Below are positions 34,822 through 44,319 of a stretch of DNA of 64,000 nt, piece after piece. Under the pieces are notes generated by a model that saw nothing but the letters and a program-made list of their open reading frames with translations, did no database searches and was not told where the DNA came from. The stretch comes from JBKEAJ01 sp047975005 (GTDB lineage: Bacteria > Bacteroidota > Bacteroidia > Bacteroidales > Prolixibacteraceae): the NCBI GenBank assembly GCA_047975005.1, contig JBKECW010000064.1, positions 12,718-76,717 on the forward strand, read 5' to 3'. Both the position numbers and the translations under genes were made by a program. Every line of letters begins with the position of its first letter. Positions within the stretch are counted from its first letter, which is position 1.

Positions 34822-36597
34822 ATGCAAATTACCAGAACTTTTGATATCTTGAGGTATCAGGTAGAGAACTATTCAAGAGAAGATGCTGTGGCGAGCAAAG
34901 TAGATTCTGAATGGGTAAAGTATTCTACTGCCGAACTTATTGAAAATAGTGAGCTTGTTGCTATGGCCCTTATAAAAAGAGGGCTTGTAAAGGGCGATAT
35001 TGTCGCATCTGTAAGCTCTAATAAGGCTGAGTGGAATTTTATAGATATGGGGCTTGCTATGATAGGGGCAGTGCATTTGCCTGTATATCCTACAATTTCG
35101 GAGGCTGATACTTTGCATATACTCAATCATGCCGAGCCAAAGCTGTTGTTTGTGGGTGAAAATAAGTTGTACGAAAAACTTAAACCTATTGCCGACGAGG
35201 TTGCAAGTATAAAAGAAACCTATAGTATCAGTCCGATTGATGGGCTCGCAGACTGGCACGCGTTGGTGGCATCAATACAAAATGAAGAAAAGGAGCAGCT
35301 TAGGGTAGAACTAGAACAGAGGAAAGCTAGTATTATGCCTGATGACACTGCAACTCTGATATATACCTCAGGGACAACAGGAACTCCCAAAGGAGTGATG
35401 TTGACGCATGAAAATATAGTATTCAACCTTCTGAATTTTTACCAATGTCATTCTTGCAACGAGACGCATAAGGCAGTGAGTTTCCTGCCACTATGCCATA
35501 TATACGAGCGGACGATCAACTATCATTACATGTATAAGGGCATCGGGATTTACTACATAGCTAATTTGGGTGAAATACTTGGAGATATTAAAACCGTCAA
35601 GCCCGATATATTCTGTTCGGTCCCGAGAGTACTCGAGAAAATTTATGATGCCATTATTAGCAAAGGGTACGAACTCTCGGGGATAAGAAGATCTGTGTTC
35701 TTTTGGGCAGTAAGACTGTCCAGCGAATATGAGCACTTTCAGGAAGGCTCATTGTTGTACAGAATACGCCGGAAAATAGCCGACAAGTTGGTGTTCTCAA
35801 AATGGAGAGCAGCTCTTACGGGAAAAAAACTGATAGTCGTGTCGGGAGGAGCTGCAATACAGCCTAGAATAGCTAGATCTTTTGGTGTCGCAGACATATT
35901 CTGTGTTGAAGGATATGGAATGACAGAAACAGCTCCGGTAATAGCAGTTAATAATCCTGTTAAGAAACTAGCAAAAGTCGGAACAGTCGGACCTGCTCTA
36001 TCCGGAATCGAAGTAAAGATAGCCGACGACGGCGAGATCTTGACCCGTGGCAAATGTGTGATGAAAGGGTATTATAAAGATCCTGAAGCAACAGCATTAG
36101 TAATAGATGAGGACGGGTGGTTACACACAGGAGATATAGGTTATTTTGAAGATGGATTGTACCTTAAAATAACCGATAGAAAAAAAGAGATGTTTAAACT
36201 TTCCGGAGGGAAGTACATTGCGCCGCAGATGATTGAAAATAAGCTAAAAGAGTCTTTCTTTGTCGAGCAGGCAATGGTTGTCGGAGCAGAAGAGAAATTT
36301 GCGAGTGCCTTGATTTCGCCGAACTTCGATTATCTGCGCGAGTGGTGCAAAAGGCGGAAGCTGAAATTTAATAATAACCAGGAACTAATCGAACTTCCTG
36401 AGGTGCAAAAAGCGATTCAGCGGGAGGTGGTCAGAGTTAACAAAACGCTTGCCCCTTTTGAGCAGGTTCGTAAAACAAAAATAGTACCCGACCATTGGAG
36501 TATGGCCTCCGGAGAATTGTCCCCAACATTGAAGTTAAGACGTAGATATATATCCGGAAAATACTCAGCACTTATAGAGTCAATATTTTCACAATAG
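34822..36597 (+). CDS. Long-chain fatty acid-CoA ligase (AMP-binding)
   Basis: A 591-residue ANL-family ligase. The ATP motif is TLIYTSGTTGTPKGVMLTHEN, with the adenine region VEGYGMTETAPVI, the hinge motif WLHTGDIGYFEDG and KITDRKKEMFKLSGGKYIAP. It activates long-chain fatty acids to acyl-CoA through acyl-adenylate, at or near the inner membrane. It ends an apparent operon with the Dabb protein and manA. It belongs to the FadD15/Faa-like subgroup common in Bacteroidota; chain-length preference cannot be read. Confidence 0.92.
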   Translation: MQITRTFDILRYQVENYSREDAVASKVDSEWVKYSTAELIENSELVAMALIKRGLVKGDIVASVSSNKAEWNFIDMGLAMIGAVHLPVYPTISEADTLHILNHAEPKLLFVGENKLYEKLKPIADEVASIKETYSISPIDGLADWHALVASIQNEEKEQLRVELEQRKASIMPDDTATLIYTSGTTGTPKGVMLTHENIVFNLLNFYQCHSCNETHKAVSFLPLCHIYERTINYHYMYKGIGIYYIANLGEILGDIKTVKPDIFCSVPRVLEKIYDAIISKGYELSGIRRSVFFWAVRLSSEYEHFQEGSLLYRIRRKIADKLVFSKWRAALTGKKLIVVSGGAAIQPRIARSFGVADIFCVEGYGMTETAPVIAVNNPVKKLAKVGTVGPALSGIEVKIADDGEILTRGKCVMKGYYKDPEATALVIDEDGWLHTGDIGYFEDGLYLKITDRKKEMFKLSGGKYIAPQMIENKLKESFFVEQAMVVGAEEKFASALISPNFDYLREWCKRRKLKFNNNQELIELPEVQKAIQREVVRVNKTLAPFEQVRKTKIVPDHWSMASGELSPTLKLRRRYISGKYSALIESIFSQ

Positions 36598-36616
36598 AAT
36601 AGCTGAAATTTGTTTG

Positions 36617-36624
36617 TATATTTG
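36617..36624 (+). promoter_or_regulatory. candidate -7 promoter element TATATTTG for guaA
   Basis: TATATTTG, a full match to TAnnTTTG, lies 26 bp before the guaA start in the 53-bp gap after the acyl-CoA ligase gene. This suggests guaA has its own promoter and a very short leader. Confidence 0.55.
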
Positions 36625-36650
36625 CAAATCAATAAAAAATCTTAAGATAG

Positions 36651-38180
36651 ATGTCTGAAAAAATTATTATCCTTGATTTTGGCTCCCAATACACACAGCT
36701 TATTGGACGAAAAGTCAGAGAACTAAATGTTTATTGCGAAATTCATCCCTACAATAATTATCCAAGCCTAGATAAGGATGTCAAAGGCGTAATCCTTTCC
36801 GGAAGCCCTTTCTCGGTAACAAGTCCCGACGCACCAAAGCCCGATTTATCGGAAATCAAGACTAAGTATCCGTTGCTGGGTGTATGTTTTGGAGCCCAGT
36901 ATCTGGCTCAGAATTTCGGCGGTAGAGTAGGAGCAGCATCCTCAAGAGAATACGGCAGAGCAAAATTGGCAAATATTGATAAGCAATCGCCGTTGTTTAG
37001 AGGCGTGCAGAATGGTTCGCAAGTGTGGATGTCGCACGCCGATACTATTCTCGAGCTACCGTCAAATTGTTTTAATATTGCAGGAACCGAGTCTATTGAT
37101 AACGCTGCCTTTGCATTTGACGGCGAGCAAACATGGGGGATTCAGTTTCATCCGGAGGTTTATCACTCCACTGATGGCATTCAGATTTTAAAAAACTTTG
37201 TAATCGATATTTGCGAGTGTCGTGCCGATTGGACTCCTGCGTCATTTATTGAGTCCACCGTGAAAGAATTAAAGGAGCAACTTGGCAACGACAAGGTTGT
37301 GATGGGACTGTCTGGAGGAGTGGATTCCACTGTTGCAGCTGTATTGCTACATCATGCAATTGGCGATAATCTCGTATGTATTTTTGTTAACAACGGATTG
37401 CTACGCAAGAATGAGTTTGACGAAGTGATGCACACTTATTCTGATTTGCATCTGAATGTGATAGGCGTTGATGCCTCAGAAAAATTCCTAAACGACCTGA
37501 GAGGAGTGTCAGACCCTGAAGCTAAACGCAAAAGTATAGGTAAGAACTTTATCGATGTTTTTGATGTTGAGGCTAACAAAATTCAGAATGTTAGATGGTT
37601 AGGGCAGGGTACAATTTACCCCGATATTATCGAATCGGTGTCGGTAAATGGCCCTTCGGCAACTATAAAATCGCATCACAATGTGGGTGGACTACCCGAA
37701 AAAATGAATCTTAAAGTGGTCGAGCCGCTTAAGCTCCTTTTTAAAGACGAAGTCCGAAGAATAGGGAAAGCTCTAAACATAAAAAGTGAGCTTATAGACA
37801 GGCATCCATTTCCGGGACCGGGTCTGGGTATAAGAGTGCTCGGAGAGGTCAGTGCCGAGAAAGTGAAAATACTGCAAGAGGCAGATAAAATTTATATTGA
37901 TGCCCTTAAGAAGTACAATCTATATGACGAAGTTTGGCAGGCAGGAGCCATGCTGTTGCCAGTGCAGTCTGTGGGTGTAATGGGCGATGAGCGCACATAT
38001 GAATTTACAGTAGCACTGCGTGCTGTTACATCAACCGACGGGATGACTGCAGACTGGGTGCATCTCCCCTATGAATTTCTTGCGGAAGTGTCAAATGAAA
38101 TTATTAACAGGGTTAAAGGAATCAATAGGGTTGCCTATGACATAAGCTCAAAACCTCCTGCAACAATAGAGTGGGAATAG
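36651..38180 (+). CDS. guaA: GMP synthase (glutamine-hydrolysing)
   Basis: A 509-residue two-domain enzyme that aminates XMP to GMP using glutamine and ATP. The N-terminal class I glutamine amidotransferase has the nucleophile Cys79 in GVCFGAQYLAQNFGG and the His/Glu of FHPEVYHS. The C-terminal part has the PP-loop GLSGGVDSTVAAVL and the dimerisation domain with DRHPFPGPGLGIRVLGEV, ending in the conserved KPPATIEWE. Full length for the family. The S41 protease gene follows 18 bp downstream. Confidence 0.98.
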   Translation: MSEKIIILDFGSQYTQLIGRKVRELNVYCEIHPYNNYPSLDKDVKGVILSGSPFSVTSPDAPKPDLSEIKTKYPLLGVCFGAQYLAQNFGGRVGAASSREYGRAKLANIDKQSPLFRGVQNGSQVWMSHADTILELPSNCFNIAGTESIDNAAFAFDGEQTWGIQFHPEVYHSTDGIQILKNFVIDICECRADWTPASFIESTVKELKEQLGNDKVVMGLSGGVDSTVAAVLLHHAIGDNLVCIFVNNGLLRKNEFDEVMHTYSDLHLNVIGVDASEKFLNDLRGVSDPEAKRKSIGKNFIDVFDVEANKIQNVRWLGQGTIYPDIIESVSVNGPSATIKSHHNVGGLPEKMNLKVVEPLKLLFKDEVRRIGKALNIKSELIDRHPFPGPGLGIRVLGEVSAEKVKILQEADKIYIDALKKYNLYDEVWQAGAMLLPVQSVGVMGDERTYEFTVALRAVTSTDGMTADWVHLPYEFLAEVSNEIINRVKGINRVAYDISSKPPATIEWE

Positions 38181-38198
38181 AGTGTAAAAGCGAAAACA

Positions 38199-39797
38199 AT
38201 GAGACAACTTTTTAAACCAATAATGCTGTGGTCTTGCATTCTATGCATGCCATTTATTTCTAATGCTCAAATTTCTAAAGACACAAAAATAGAAATGCAA
38301 AAGCTATTGCGTGTTGTTTCTTTACTGGAAGGAGCCTATGTAGATTCGGTAAACATCTCGGAACTTACAGAAGTTGCAATCGTTAAGATGTTGTCTGAAT
38401 TAGATCCCCATTCAGCATATATCTCAGCCGAAGAAGTACGGAAAATGAACGAACCCTTAGAAGGCGAATTTGAAGGAGTCGGAGTTTCATTTAACATTCT
38501 GGACGATACTTTGTATGTTGTTAATGCCATTGCAAACGGACCTTGCGAAGAAGTTGGAATAATGTCGGGAGACAGAATTATTGCAGTCGATGGTGAAAAT
38601 ATAGCAGGAACAGGATTGAAGAACAGTGATGTTTTTAAACTTCTGCGAGGTAAGAAGGGAACAAAAGTTGATTTGAGAATCCTCAGAAAAGGACAAATTA
38701 TAGATTTTGTAGTAATACGCGGAAAAATTCCAATCTACAGCATAGATACCTACTACAAGTTAAACAACAAGACAGGATATATAAAGATTAATAGATTTGC
38801 GGCTACTACCGAGAAAGAGTTTGAGAAAGGAATACAAAGCCTCAAGGAGGAAGGAGCTAAGAATCTGATTATAGATCTTAGAGGAAACGGTGGCGGATAC
38901 TTGCATGCCGCTTTCAATATGGCAGACCACTTTCTGGATAGGAATAATATGGTGGTGTATACAGAAGGGCTGCACAGCCCGCGTAAAGAATATAGAGCCT
39001 CTGAAATTAAAGACTTTATAGATGGAAGACTTGTTGTTTTGGTTGACGAAAATTCTGCATCGGCAAGCGAAATAGTGTCAGGCGCTATACAGGATTGGGA
39101 TAGAGGTCTGCTTGTAGGTCGTCGAACATTTGGGAAAGGGCTTGTGCAGCAACCCTTTAAACTTCCCGGTGGCTCTGAGATGAGACTTACCACATCTCAT
39201 TATTACACACCTAGCGGTCGCTGTATTCAGAAGCCCTACGATGCCGGTGTGAAGGGTTACAGAGAAGAGTATGTTGAAAGATTTAAGCACGGAGAAGTCT
39301 ATTCAAAAGACAGTATTCGCATAGACTCATCGCAAGAGTACCTTACACTAAAACATAAAAGAAAAGTTTATGGTGGCGGTGGTATTATTCCTGATGTTTT
39401 TGTGCCAATAGATACCTCGTCCCATATGGTATACATGAATCGGATACTTGCGAAAAACATAGTTATGCCTACGGTGTTGGAATATATTGATAAAAATAGA
39501 GGTGCGATAGAGCAGAAATATTCAAAATTTGAAGATTTTGAAAAGGCATTTAACTTTACGGATGCAGATGTAAAGTCTTTATATCAAACTGCAGCAGAAG
39601 AAGGCGTCGAAAGAAACCCAGAAAGCGAAGAGTTTGTAATGCCATATTTGAAAAAACTGATGAAGGCGTTGACGGCTAGGAGTATCTATGGACCCGAGTA
39701 TTTCTCTCGGATTGATAATGTAGATGACAAAACTATTGCTAAAGCACTAAGCATAATAGAAAGCCCGGAATATGAGTCCATTCTCAAAGGGAAGTGA
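38199..39797 (+). CDS. S41-family C-terminal processing peptidase (CtpA/Prc-like)
   Basis: A 532-residue exported serine protease. Signal peptide to about residue 24, an N-terminal helical region with ELDPHSAYI, and a PDZ domain at about 85-170 (GEFEGVGVSFNILDD, GPCEEVGIMSGDRIIAVDGE). The catalytic core contains GYIKINRFAATTEKEFEKG, LIIDLRGNGGGYLHAA, the nucleophile in ENSASASEIVSGAIQD and the general-base Lys in GRRTFGKGLVQQ. Members trim C-terminal tails of envelope proteins. It probably shares a transcript with guaA. Confidence 0.95.
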   Translation: MRQLFKPIMLWSCILCMPFISNAQISKDTKIEMQKLLRVVSLLEGAYVDSVNISELTEVAIVKMLSELDPHSAYISAEEVRKMNEPLEGEFEGVGVSFNILDDTLYVVNAIANGPCEEVGIMSGDRIIAVDGENIAGTGLKNSDVFKLLRGKKGTKVDLRILRKGQIIDFVVIRGKIPIYSIDTYYKLNNKTGYIKINRFAATTEKEFEKGIQSLKEEGAKNLIIDLRGNGGGYLHAAFNMADHFLDRNNMVVYTEGLHSPRKEYRASEIKDFIDGRLVVLVDENSASASEIVSGAIQDWDRGLLVGRRTFGKGLVQQPFKLPGGSEMRLTTSHYYTPSGRCIQKPYDAGVKGYREEYVERFKHGEVYSKDSIRIDSSQEYLTLKHKRKVYGGGGIIPDVFVPIDTSSHMVYMNRILAKNIVMPTVLEYIDKNRGAIEQKYSKFEDFEKAFNFTDADVKSLYQTAAEEGVERNPESEEFVMPYLKKLMKALTARSIYGPEYFSRIDNVDDKTIAKALSIIESPEYESILKGK

Positions 39798-39859
39798 TTT
39801 TTTACATTTGATTTACATTTCTTGAAAGAGTGTTTACATGGTAGGATTGTCAGATGCTG

Positions 39860-39867
39860 TATTTTTG
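39860..39867 (+). promoter_or_regulatory. candidate -7 promoter element TATTTTTG for the DUF1573 gene
   Basis: TATTTTTG lies 82 bp before the DUF1573 start, with a weak TTTA 22 bp upstream as the only -33 candidate. Confidence 0.4.
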
Positions 39868-39948
39868 TATCGATTGAAAATTTATACACCCCAAGAAAAA
39901 AGAGGGGAGAACTTGTATGTTCGATAATTAAAAACGAAATATATAACA

Positions 39949-41028
39949 ATGAAAAGGAAACTCGTATTTTTTGTATCAGCTCTTTTTGTTAGCATTTCTT
40001 CGATAGGTGCGCAAACAGAACAAAAGGCAGTTGTAGTCTTTGAAGAGACATCACATGATTTTGGAACTTTTAAAGAAGAGGTTGGCTATGCCAATCATGA
40101 CTTTAAATTTAAAAATACAGGCAAAGCGCCTCTTATACTTAATAGTGTTAGAGCTAGTTGTGGTTGTACTACTCCTAATTGGAGCAGAGAGCCGATAGCA
40201 CCCGGAGAATCAGGTACAATCCAAGTTAGGTATAGTGCAAAGAATAGACCCGGAGCATTTAGGAAAACTATTACAGTAAGCTCAAATGCCTCTAACTCTC
40301 AGGTGGTTTTGAGTATTAGTGGGACAGTAACTCCGCGCGAGAGAACAATTACAGAATTGTACCCCAGGAAAGTAGGTCTCTTGAATGTAAAGACAGATCA
40401 AATAGCATTTGGCAGAATAGGAGATGTTGCAGTAGGGACTAAAACCATTGAAGTTGCGAATAATACATCAAATAGCCTGTCGCTAGACTTTAGCATGTTG
40501 CCCCTTTACCTAAAGGCAAAAGCTAGCTCGGCTACCCTGAGTGCCCAAGAAAAAGGATCTATTGATTTTGCATTTGATCCTAAAGTAAAAAACGAGTATG
40601 GGAGTCTAAACGAGCCTATTACTGTTAAGATTAATGGCAAGGAAGCGACCTTTACCCTTTCGGCTCTTGTGCAAGAAGATTTTAGTGGCATGTCCGCAGA
40701 GGAAAAAGCCAATGCTCCTGTAATCGTAATAGATCCATATATTGTAAACTTCGGATCGTTAGCAAAGGGGACTAGTAAAACATTTGAGTTTACGATAAAA
40801 AATGATGGCCAGTCGGAATTAATTATAAGACAAGTGACAACAAATAACGAAGAACTGACAATTCGCACCCCGTCTAAGCCTATAAAAGCCGGACACACCG
40901 ACAAAATTGTTGTAGAAATGAAACTCTCGGGGAGTACGGGTAGAAAAAACTTTGTTATAAACCTTGTGCAAAATGACCCAGCAAGACCTACAGCAAGCCT
41001 AAGAATAATGGGAAATGTGACAGATTAA
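39949..41028 (+). CDS. DUF1573 domain-containing secreted protein
   Basis: A 359-residue exported protein with a signal peptide ending GAQ (about residue 22). It is made of Ig-like repeats of the DUF1573/ASPM-SPD-2-Hydin type: FEETSHDFGTFKEEVGYANH with RASCGCTTPNWSREPIAPGE, a middle repeat, and a last repeat DPYIVNFGSLAKGTSKTFEF. The CGCT motif is usual for the family. Function is unknown; envelope binding is likely. It is a single-gene unit followed by a terminator. Confidence 0.88.
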   Translation: MKRKLVFFVSALFVSISSIGAQTEQKAVVVFEETSHDFGTFKEEVGYANHDFKFKNTGKAPLILNSVRASCGCTTPNWSREPIAPGESGTIQVRYSAKNRPGAFRKTITVSSNASNSQVVLSISGTVTPRERTITELYPRKVGLLNVKTDQIAFGRIGDVAVGTKTIEVANNTSNSLSLDFSMLPLYLKAKASSATLSAQEKGSIDFAFDPKVKNEYGSLNEPITVKINGKEATFTLSALVQEDFSGMSAEEKANAPVIVIDPYIVNFGSLAKGTSKTFEFTIKNDGQSELIIRQVTTNNEELTIRTPSKPIKAGHTDKIVVEMKLSGSTGRKNFVINLVQNDPARPTASLRIMGNVTD

Positions 41029-41056
41029 TTTTGTTTGATAATATATTTATGATTAG

Positions 41057-41088
41057 AGTCATCTAGCTATTGCTGGGTGGCTTTTTTT
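41057..41088 (+). terminator. intrinsic terminator after the DUF1573 gene
   Basis: A 10-bp stem with three G-U pairs, AGTCATCTAG (41057-41066) with CTGGGTGGCT (41073-41082), is followed by a run of T's to 41088. Confidence 0.75.
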
Positions 41089-41127
41089 ATATTTGCACTG
41101 AGTCTTCCGTATAATATGCTAACTTTG
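41088..41127 (+). promoter_or_regulatory. candidate promoter elements before the nucleoside-recognition gene
   Basis: Two -7-like elements, TATATTTG (41088-41095) and TAACTTTG (41120-41127), lie between the terminator and the start at 41149. Which one is used cannot be told. Confidence 0.4.
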
Positions 41128-41148
41128 GGCTAGAAAAATCTTTAAAAT

Positions 41149-42384
41149 ATGGTGCTGAATTATATATGGGTCGGACTAATTCTTATAGGCGTGCTGGTGG
41201 CATGTCTAAAATTTGCATTTACCGGAGACTATAGTGTTTTTAATGAAATTAGCGACTCCCTATTTTCTAATGCGGGGGTAGGTTTTACTCTAGCATTAGG
41301 GCTTACAGGGATTCTTACACTGTGGTCGGGAATATTGAGAATAGGCGAAACAGGAGGAACGATAGGTTTTTTCTCAAAACTTATTTCTCCTGTTATGTCA
41401 AAGTTATTTCCCGAAGTTCCTAAAAATCATCCAGCCATGGGAAAAATGATGATGAACTTCTCTGCTAATATGCTAGGACTCGATAATGCTGCGACTCCTC
41501 TTGGATTGAGTGCAATGGAAGAATTGCAGAAACTTAACCCTGACAAAAAGAGTGCATCAAACGCCGAGATAATGTTTTTGGTGCTAAATACATCAGGGCT
41601 AACAATTGTCCCCATGTCAGTAATTGCAATGAGGCTAGAGATGGGAGCTTCTTCGCCTGCCGGTGTGTTTGTCCCTATTTTGTTGGCAACGCTGTGCTCT
41701 ACTGTTGCAGGGGTAATTCTTACTTCAGCAATACAAAAGATTAATTTGTTTAGAATACAGTTTCTTGTATTTGCAGCTATACTATTTTCTGCCGTCTATG
41801 CCCTACTATGGTGGTTATTTAGTTTGCCGACATCCGAAATGGGCGATGCGAGCAAGGTCGTGGGTGCTATCATCATCATCGGCATAATAGTATTATTCTT
41901 GCTGTCAGCCCTTCGCAAAAAGATTAATATATTCGATACATTTATTGAAGGTGCTAAAGAGGGTTTCAAAACATCGGTGAAGATTATACCATACCTTGTT
42001 GCAATGCTTGTAGCTATAGGGGTATTTAGGATGTCGGGAGCAATGGACTACGTAGAACAGGCATTAGCCTATGTGATAGGTTCTCTAGGCATAAATACGG
42101 ACTTCATTCCGGCTCTGCCAACAGCATTGATGAAGCCGCTGAGCGGTTCAGGAGCGAGAGGCTTGATGGTAGAGACAATGAATAATTATGGTGTAGATTC
42201 CTTTCCGGGATTTGTTGCATCTTGTGTTCAGGGAGCTACTGATACAACCCTTTATATTGTAGCCTTGTATTTTGGCTCTGTTGGTATCAGAAATACACGC
42301 TATGCTGTAAGCTGCGGTTTGTTTGCCGACCTTGTGGGGGTGATTGCTGCAATAATATTTAGTTATATGTTCTTTATTCCTTAG
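41149..42384 (+). CDS. Nucleoside-recognition (Gate) domain membrane protein, SpmA-SpmB fusion type
   Basis: A 411-residue inner-membrane protein with about eight hydrophobic segments. The N-terminal half resembles SpmA (GLTGILTLWSGILRIGETGG, NMLGLDNAATPLGLSAMEEL, NTSGLTIVPMSVIAMRL). The C-terminal half resembles SpmB (EGAKEGFKTSVKIIPYLVAML, SGARGLMVETMNNYG, GATDTTLYIVALYFGSVGI). In spore formers the two are separate proteins; fused forms are common in Bacteroidota, where sporulation does not occur. Transport of an unknown solute is assumed. Confidence 0.9.
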   Translation: MVLNYIWVGLILIGVLVACLKFAFTGDYSVFNEISDSLFSNAGVGFTLALGLTGILTLWSGILRIGETGGTIGFFSKLISPVMSKLFPEVPKNHPAMGKMMMNFSANMLGLDNAATPLGLSAMEELQKLNPDKKSASNAEIMFLVLNTSGLTIVPMSVIAMRLEMGASSPAGVFVPILLATLCSTVAGVILTSAIQKINLFRIQFLVFAAILFSAVYALLWWLFSLPTSEMGDASKVVGAIIIIGIIVLFLLSALRKKINIFDTFIEGAKEGFKTSVKIIPYLVAMLVAIGVFRMSGAMDYVEQALAYVIGSLGINTDFIPALPTALMKPLSGSGARGLMVETMNNYGVDSFPGFVASCVQGATDTTLYIVALYFGSVGIRNTRYAVSCGLFADLVGVIAAIIFSYMFFIP

Positions 42385-42527
42385 TCGCTAACTGCCGTGT
42401 TGTCAGTCGATTACTTGTGGTGCATGTAAAAAGGCAAGAAAATGTTTGCAGCTTTCAGAAAAAAGTGTTTACTTTGCAAACGCAAAACTAAACTAGTGAG
42501 CAACACTAGATATTTGCAAATGGTTAT

Positions 42528-42599
42528 GGCCCGTTCGTCTAGGGGTTAGGACGCCAGGTTTTCATCCTGGTAGCAGGGGTTCGAATCCCCTACGGGCTA
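42528..42599 (+). tRNA. tRNA-Glu (anticodon TTC)
   Basis: A full cloverleaf: acceptor arms GGCCCGT (42528-42534) and ACGGGCT (42592-42598), anticodon stem CCAGG/CCTGG around loop TTTTCAT with anticodon TTC, and T arm AGGGG-TTCGAAT-CCCCT. CCA is not encoded. rpsT starts 27 bp downstream. Confidence 0.96.
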
Positions 42600-42626
42600 C
42601 TAAAAATAAAAAAAAGATTTTGTAAG

Positions 42627-42881
42627 ATGGCAAATCATAAATCAGCAATAAAAAGAATAAGACGTAACGAAAGAAAACGTCTTCATAATAGATATTACGC
42701 AGTAACAACAAGAAATGCAATTAAGAAATTGCGTAATGTTGAGGATAAATCAGAGGCGCAAACAATGTATCCTAAAGTGGTGTCTTTGATTGATAAACTT
42801 GCAAAACGTAATGTTATTCATAAGAAAAAAGCAAACAACTTGAAGTCTAAGTTGGCAATTCAGATTAACAGAATTGCATAA
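42627..42881 (+). CDS. rpsT: 30S ribosomal protein S20
   Basis: An 84-residue, very basic helical protein starting MANHKSAIKRIRRNERKRLHN, the S20 signature that binds 16S rRNA early in small-subunit assembly. Length is normal. It lies 27 bp after tRNA-Glu and is closed by a strong terminator. Confidence 0.98.
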   Translation: MANHKSAIKRIRRNERKRLHNRYYAVTTRNAIKKLRNVEDKSEAQTMYPKVVSLIDKLAKRNVIHKKKANNLKSKLAIQINRIA

Positions 42882-42903
42882 GCAGAAAAATATTTTTCTT
42901 TAA

Positions 42904-42946
42904 AAGCAAAGCATCTCTTTAACATAAAGGAGATGCTTTGCTTTTT
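42904..42946 (+). terminator. intrinsic terminator after rpsT
   Basis: A perfect 14-bp stem, AAGCAAAGCATCTC (42904-42917) with GAGATGCTTTGCTT (42930-42943), ends in a T-run. The A-rich left flank lets it also serve the convergent mqnC gene. Confidence 0.93.
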
Positions 42947-42957
42947 GTAATATCTCC

Positions 42958-44055
42958 TTAAGTACCGATTTCTTCGTAGGCTTGATTTCTCAACACAGGA
43001 ATGAAGCCTGCCGACAGTATAGAATGTTGCATAAGTTCCTTCCCCGCAGTATTATGACTCCCTGCCGATGACAGTACATTCTCCTCTATCATGATAGACC
43101 CGAAATCATTTGCCCCACCATGCAACGCTAGTTGTGCGCATTTTATGCCTACCGTCAACCAAGAGGCTTGAATGTTAGGGATATTGGTCAGCACTATTCG
43201 GCTGATGGCTATCAAACGTAGATAATCCATAGACGATACGGCATCAAGGTTGTAGTCTTCTTCCAATTTCGTGCCCTCGCTTGCAACTGTCCATGGTACA
43301 AAGGTTACAAATCCCGGAGCACCCTCGGGCTTTTCCTTTTGTAGCTCTCTAAGTTTTATTAAATGCTCAATTCTGTGTTCCATTGTCTCTATATGTCCAA
43401 ACATCATGGTTGCCGATGTTATCATACCCAGCTTATGAGCTTCTCTCATTACGGCCAGCCATTCGTCGGCAGAGCATTTGCCCGGCGACAGCTCTTTGCG
43501 GATAGAGTTGTCGAGTATTTCTGCTCCTGCTCCGGGAAGTGAGCTGAGTCCTGCATCAATCAATCTCAATAGAGTGTCTCGGTGGCTTAATCGCGATTTC
43601 TTAGCAATGAAAGCGACTTCCGGTGGCCCTAGTGCATGGAGCTTGATATTTGGGAAGTCCTTTTTAATGGAACGGAATAAATCGACATAAAATTCTATGC
43701 CATACTTAGGGTGCATTCCACCTTGTAGTAGTATCTGTTCGCCGCCATGGTCTATTGTCTCTCTAATTTTTTGATGGTATTGTTCCTTGGTGGTAGTGTA
43801 GCTCTTGTCCTTCTCGCTGTGCTTGCAGTGAAAATTACAAAATTTACAGCCCGATATGCAGACATTGGTAATATTGATGTTTCTGTCTATTATCCAGCCT
43901 ACATGATTGTCGGGGTGATAGCTCAGTCGCAATTCGTTCGCAACACTCATTAGGGAGTTTAAGTCTGCCTGCTCGTATAATAACAGTGCTTCAGCCTTGT
44001 TGAGTTCCTCTTTTTTTAGTGCTCTTGATAAAAGTGTATCTATATTTTCTTGCAT
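42958..44055 (-). CDS. mqnC: Cyclic dehypoxanthinyl futalosine synthase (futalosine menaquinone pathway)
   Basis: A 365-residue radical SAM enzyme. The iron-sulfur motif is CISGCKFCNF, preceded by GWIIDRNINITNV, followed by QILLQGGMHPKYGIEFY, HALGPPEVAFIAK, LPGAGAEIL, SPGKCSADEWL, MFGHIETMEHRIEHL and NIQASWLTVGIKCAQLALHGGANDFGSIMIEENV. This pattern fits MqnC rather than MqnE. It cyclises dehypoxanthine futalosine on the way to menaquinone. The start at 44055 (MQENIDTLL) is chosen over 44082 because a TATCTTTG promoter element overlaps the longer start. No other futalosine-pathway gene is in the window. Confidence 0.9.
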   Translation of the reverse strand: MQENIDTLLSRALKKEELNKAEALLLYEQADLNSLMSVANELRLSYHPDNHVGWIIDRNINITNVCISGCKFCNFHCKHSEKDKSYTTTKEQYHQKIRETIDHGGEQILLQGGMHPKYGIEFYVDLFRSIKKDFPNIKLHALGPPEVAFIAKKSRLSHRDTLLRLIDAGLSSLPGAGAEILDNSIRKELSPGKCSADEWLAVMREAHKLGMITSATMMFGHIETMEHRIEHLIKLRELQKEKPEGAPGFVTFVPWTVASEGTKLEEDYNLDAVSSMDYLRLIAISRIVLTNIPNIQASWLTVGIKCAQLALHGGANDFGSIMIEENVLSSAGSHNTAGKELMQHSILSAGFIPVLRNQAYEEIGT

Positions 44056-44079
44056 GTTGTGATGTCTTGTGTCTCTATG

Positions 44080-44087
44080 CAAAGATA
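44080..44087 (-). promoter_or_regulatory. candidate -7 promoter element for mqnC
   Basis: The minus strand reads TATCTTTG (TAnnTTTG), 24 bp before the start at 44055. It would make the ATG at 44082 untranscribed. Confidence 0.45.
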
Positions 44088-44234
44088 TGCATTCTTTGGC
44101 TTTGGCGCAGATATAATTTGTTTATGATTGAATAGAAGAGCCATAAAAAAGTATTAAGGTCTTTTGTTCGGTATTTTCTTTGACTGTCGGTAAAAAAAAC
44201 AAGTATAAACAGTTCACATTTCGCATATTAAATG

Positions 44235-44242
44235 TATATTTG
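44235..44242 (+). promoter_or_regulatory. candidate -7 promoter element TATATTTG for the GH88 locus
   Basis: A full -7 match in the 237-264-bp gap before the first GH88 gene, giving a leader of about 70 nt. No clear TTTG lies 19-21 bp upstream; TTCA at 44213-44216 is the best. Confidence 0.5.
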
Positions 44243-44319
44243 TGGGTAGTTAATGAGAGGTTAAGAGAAGTCTCAGTACATTGTATTGTCAAAATTATTA
44301 AATATCATAAATATCAGTC

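Noticed and set aside
41149..42384. SpmA/SpmB-like protein as evidence of sporulation
   Set aside because: Fused Gate-domain proteins of this type occur widely in non-sporulating Bacteroidota; no other sporulation gene is present.
42385..42527. A consensus promoter for tRNA-Glu
   Set aside because: TTTG and TA-TTTG-like pieces are present, but none has the right spacing, so no site was called.
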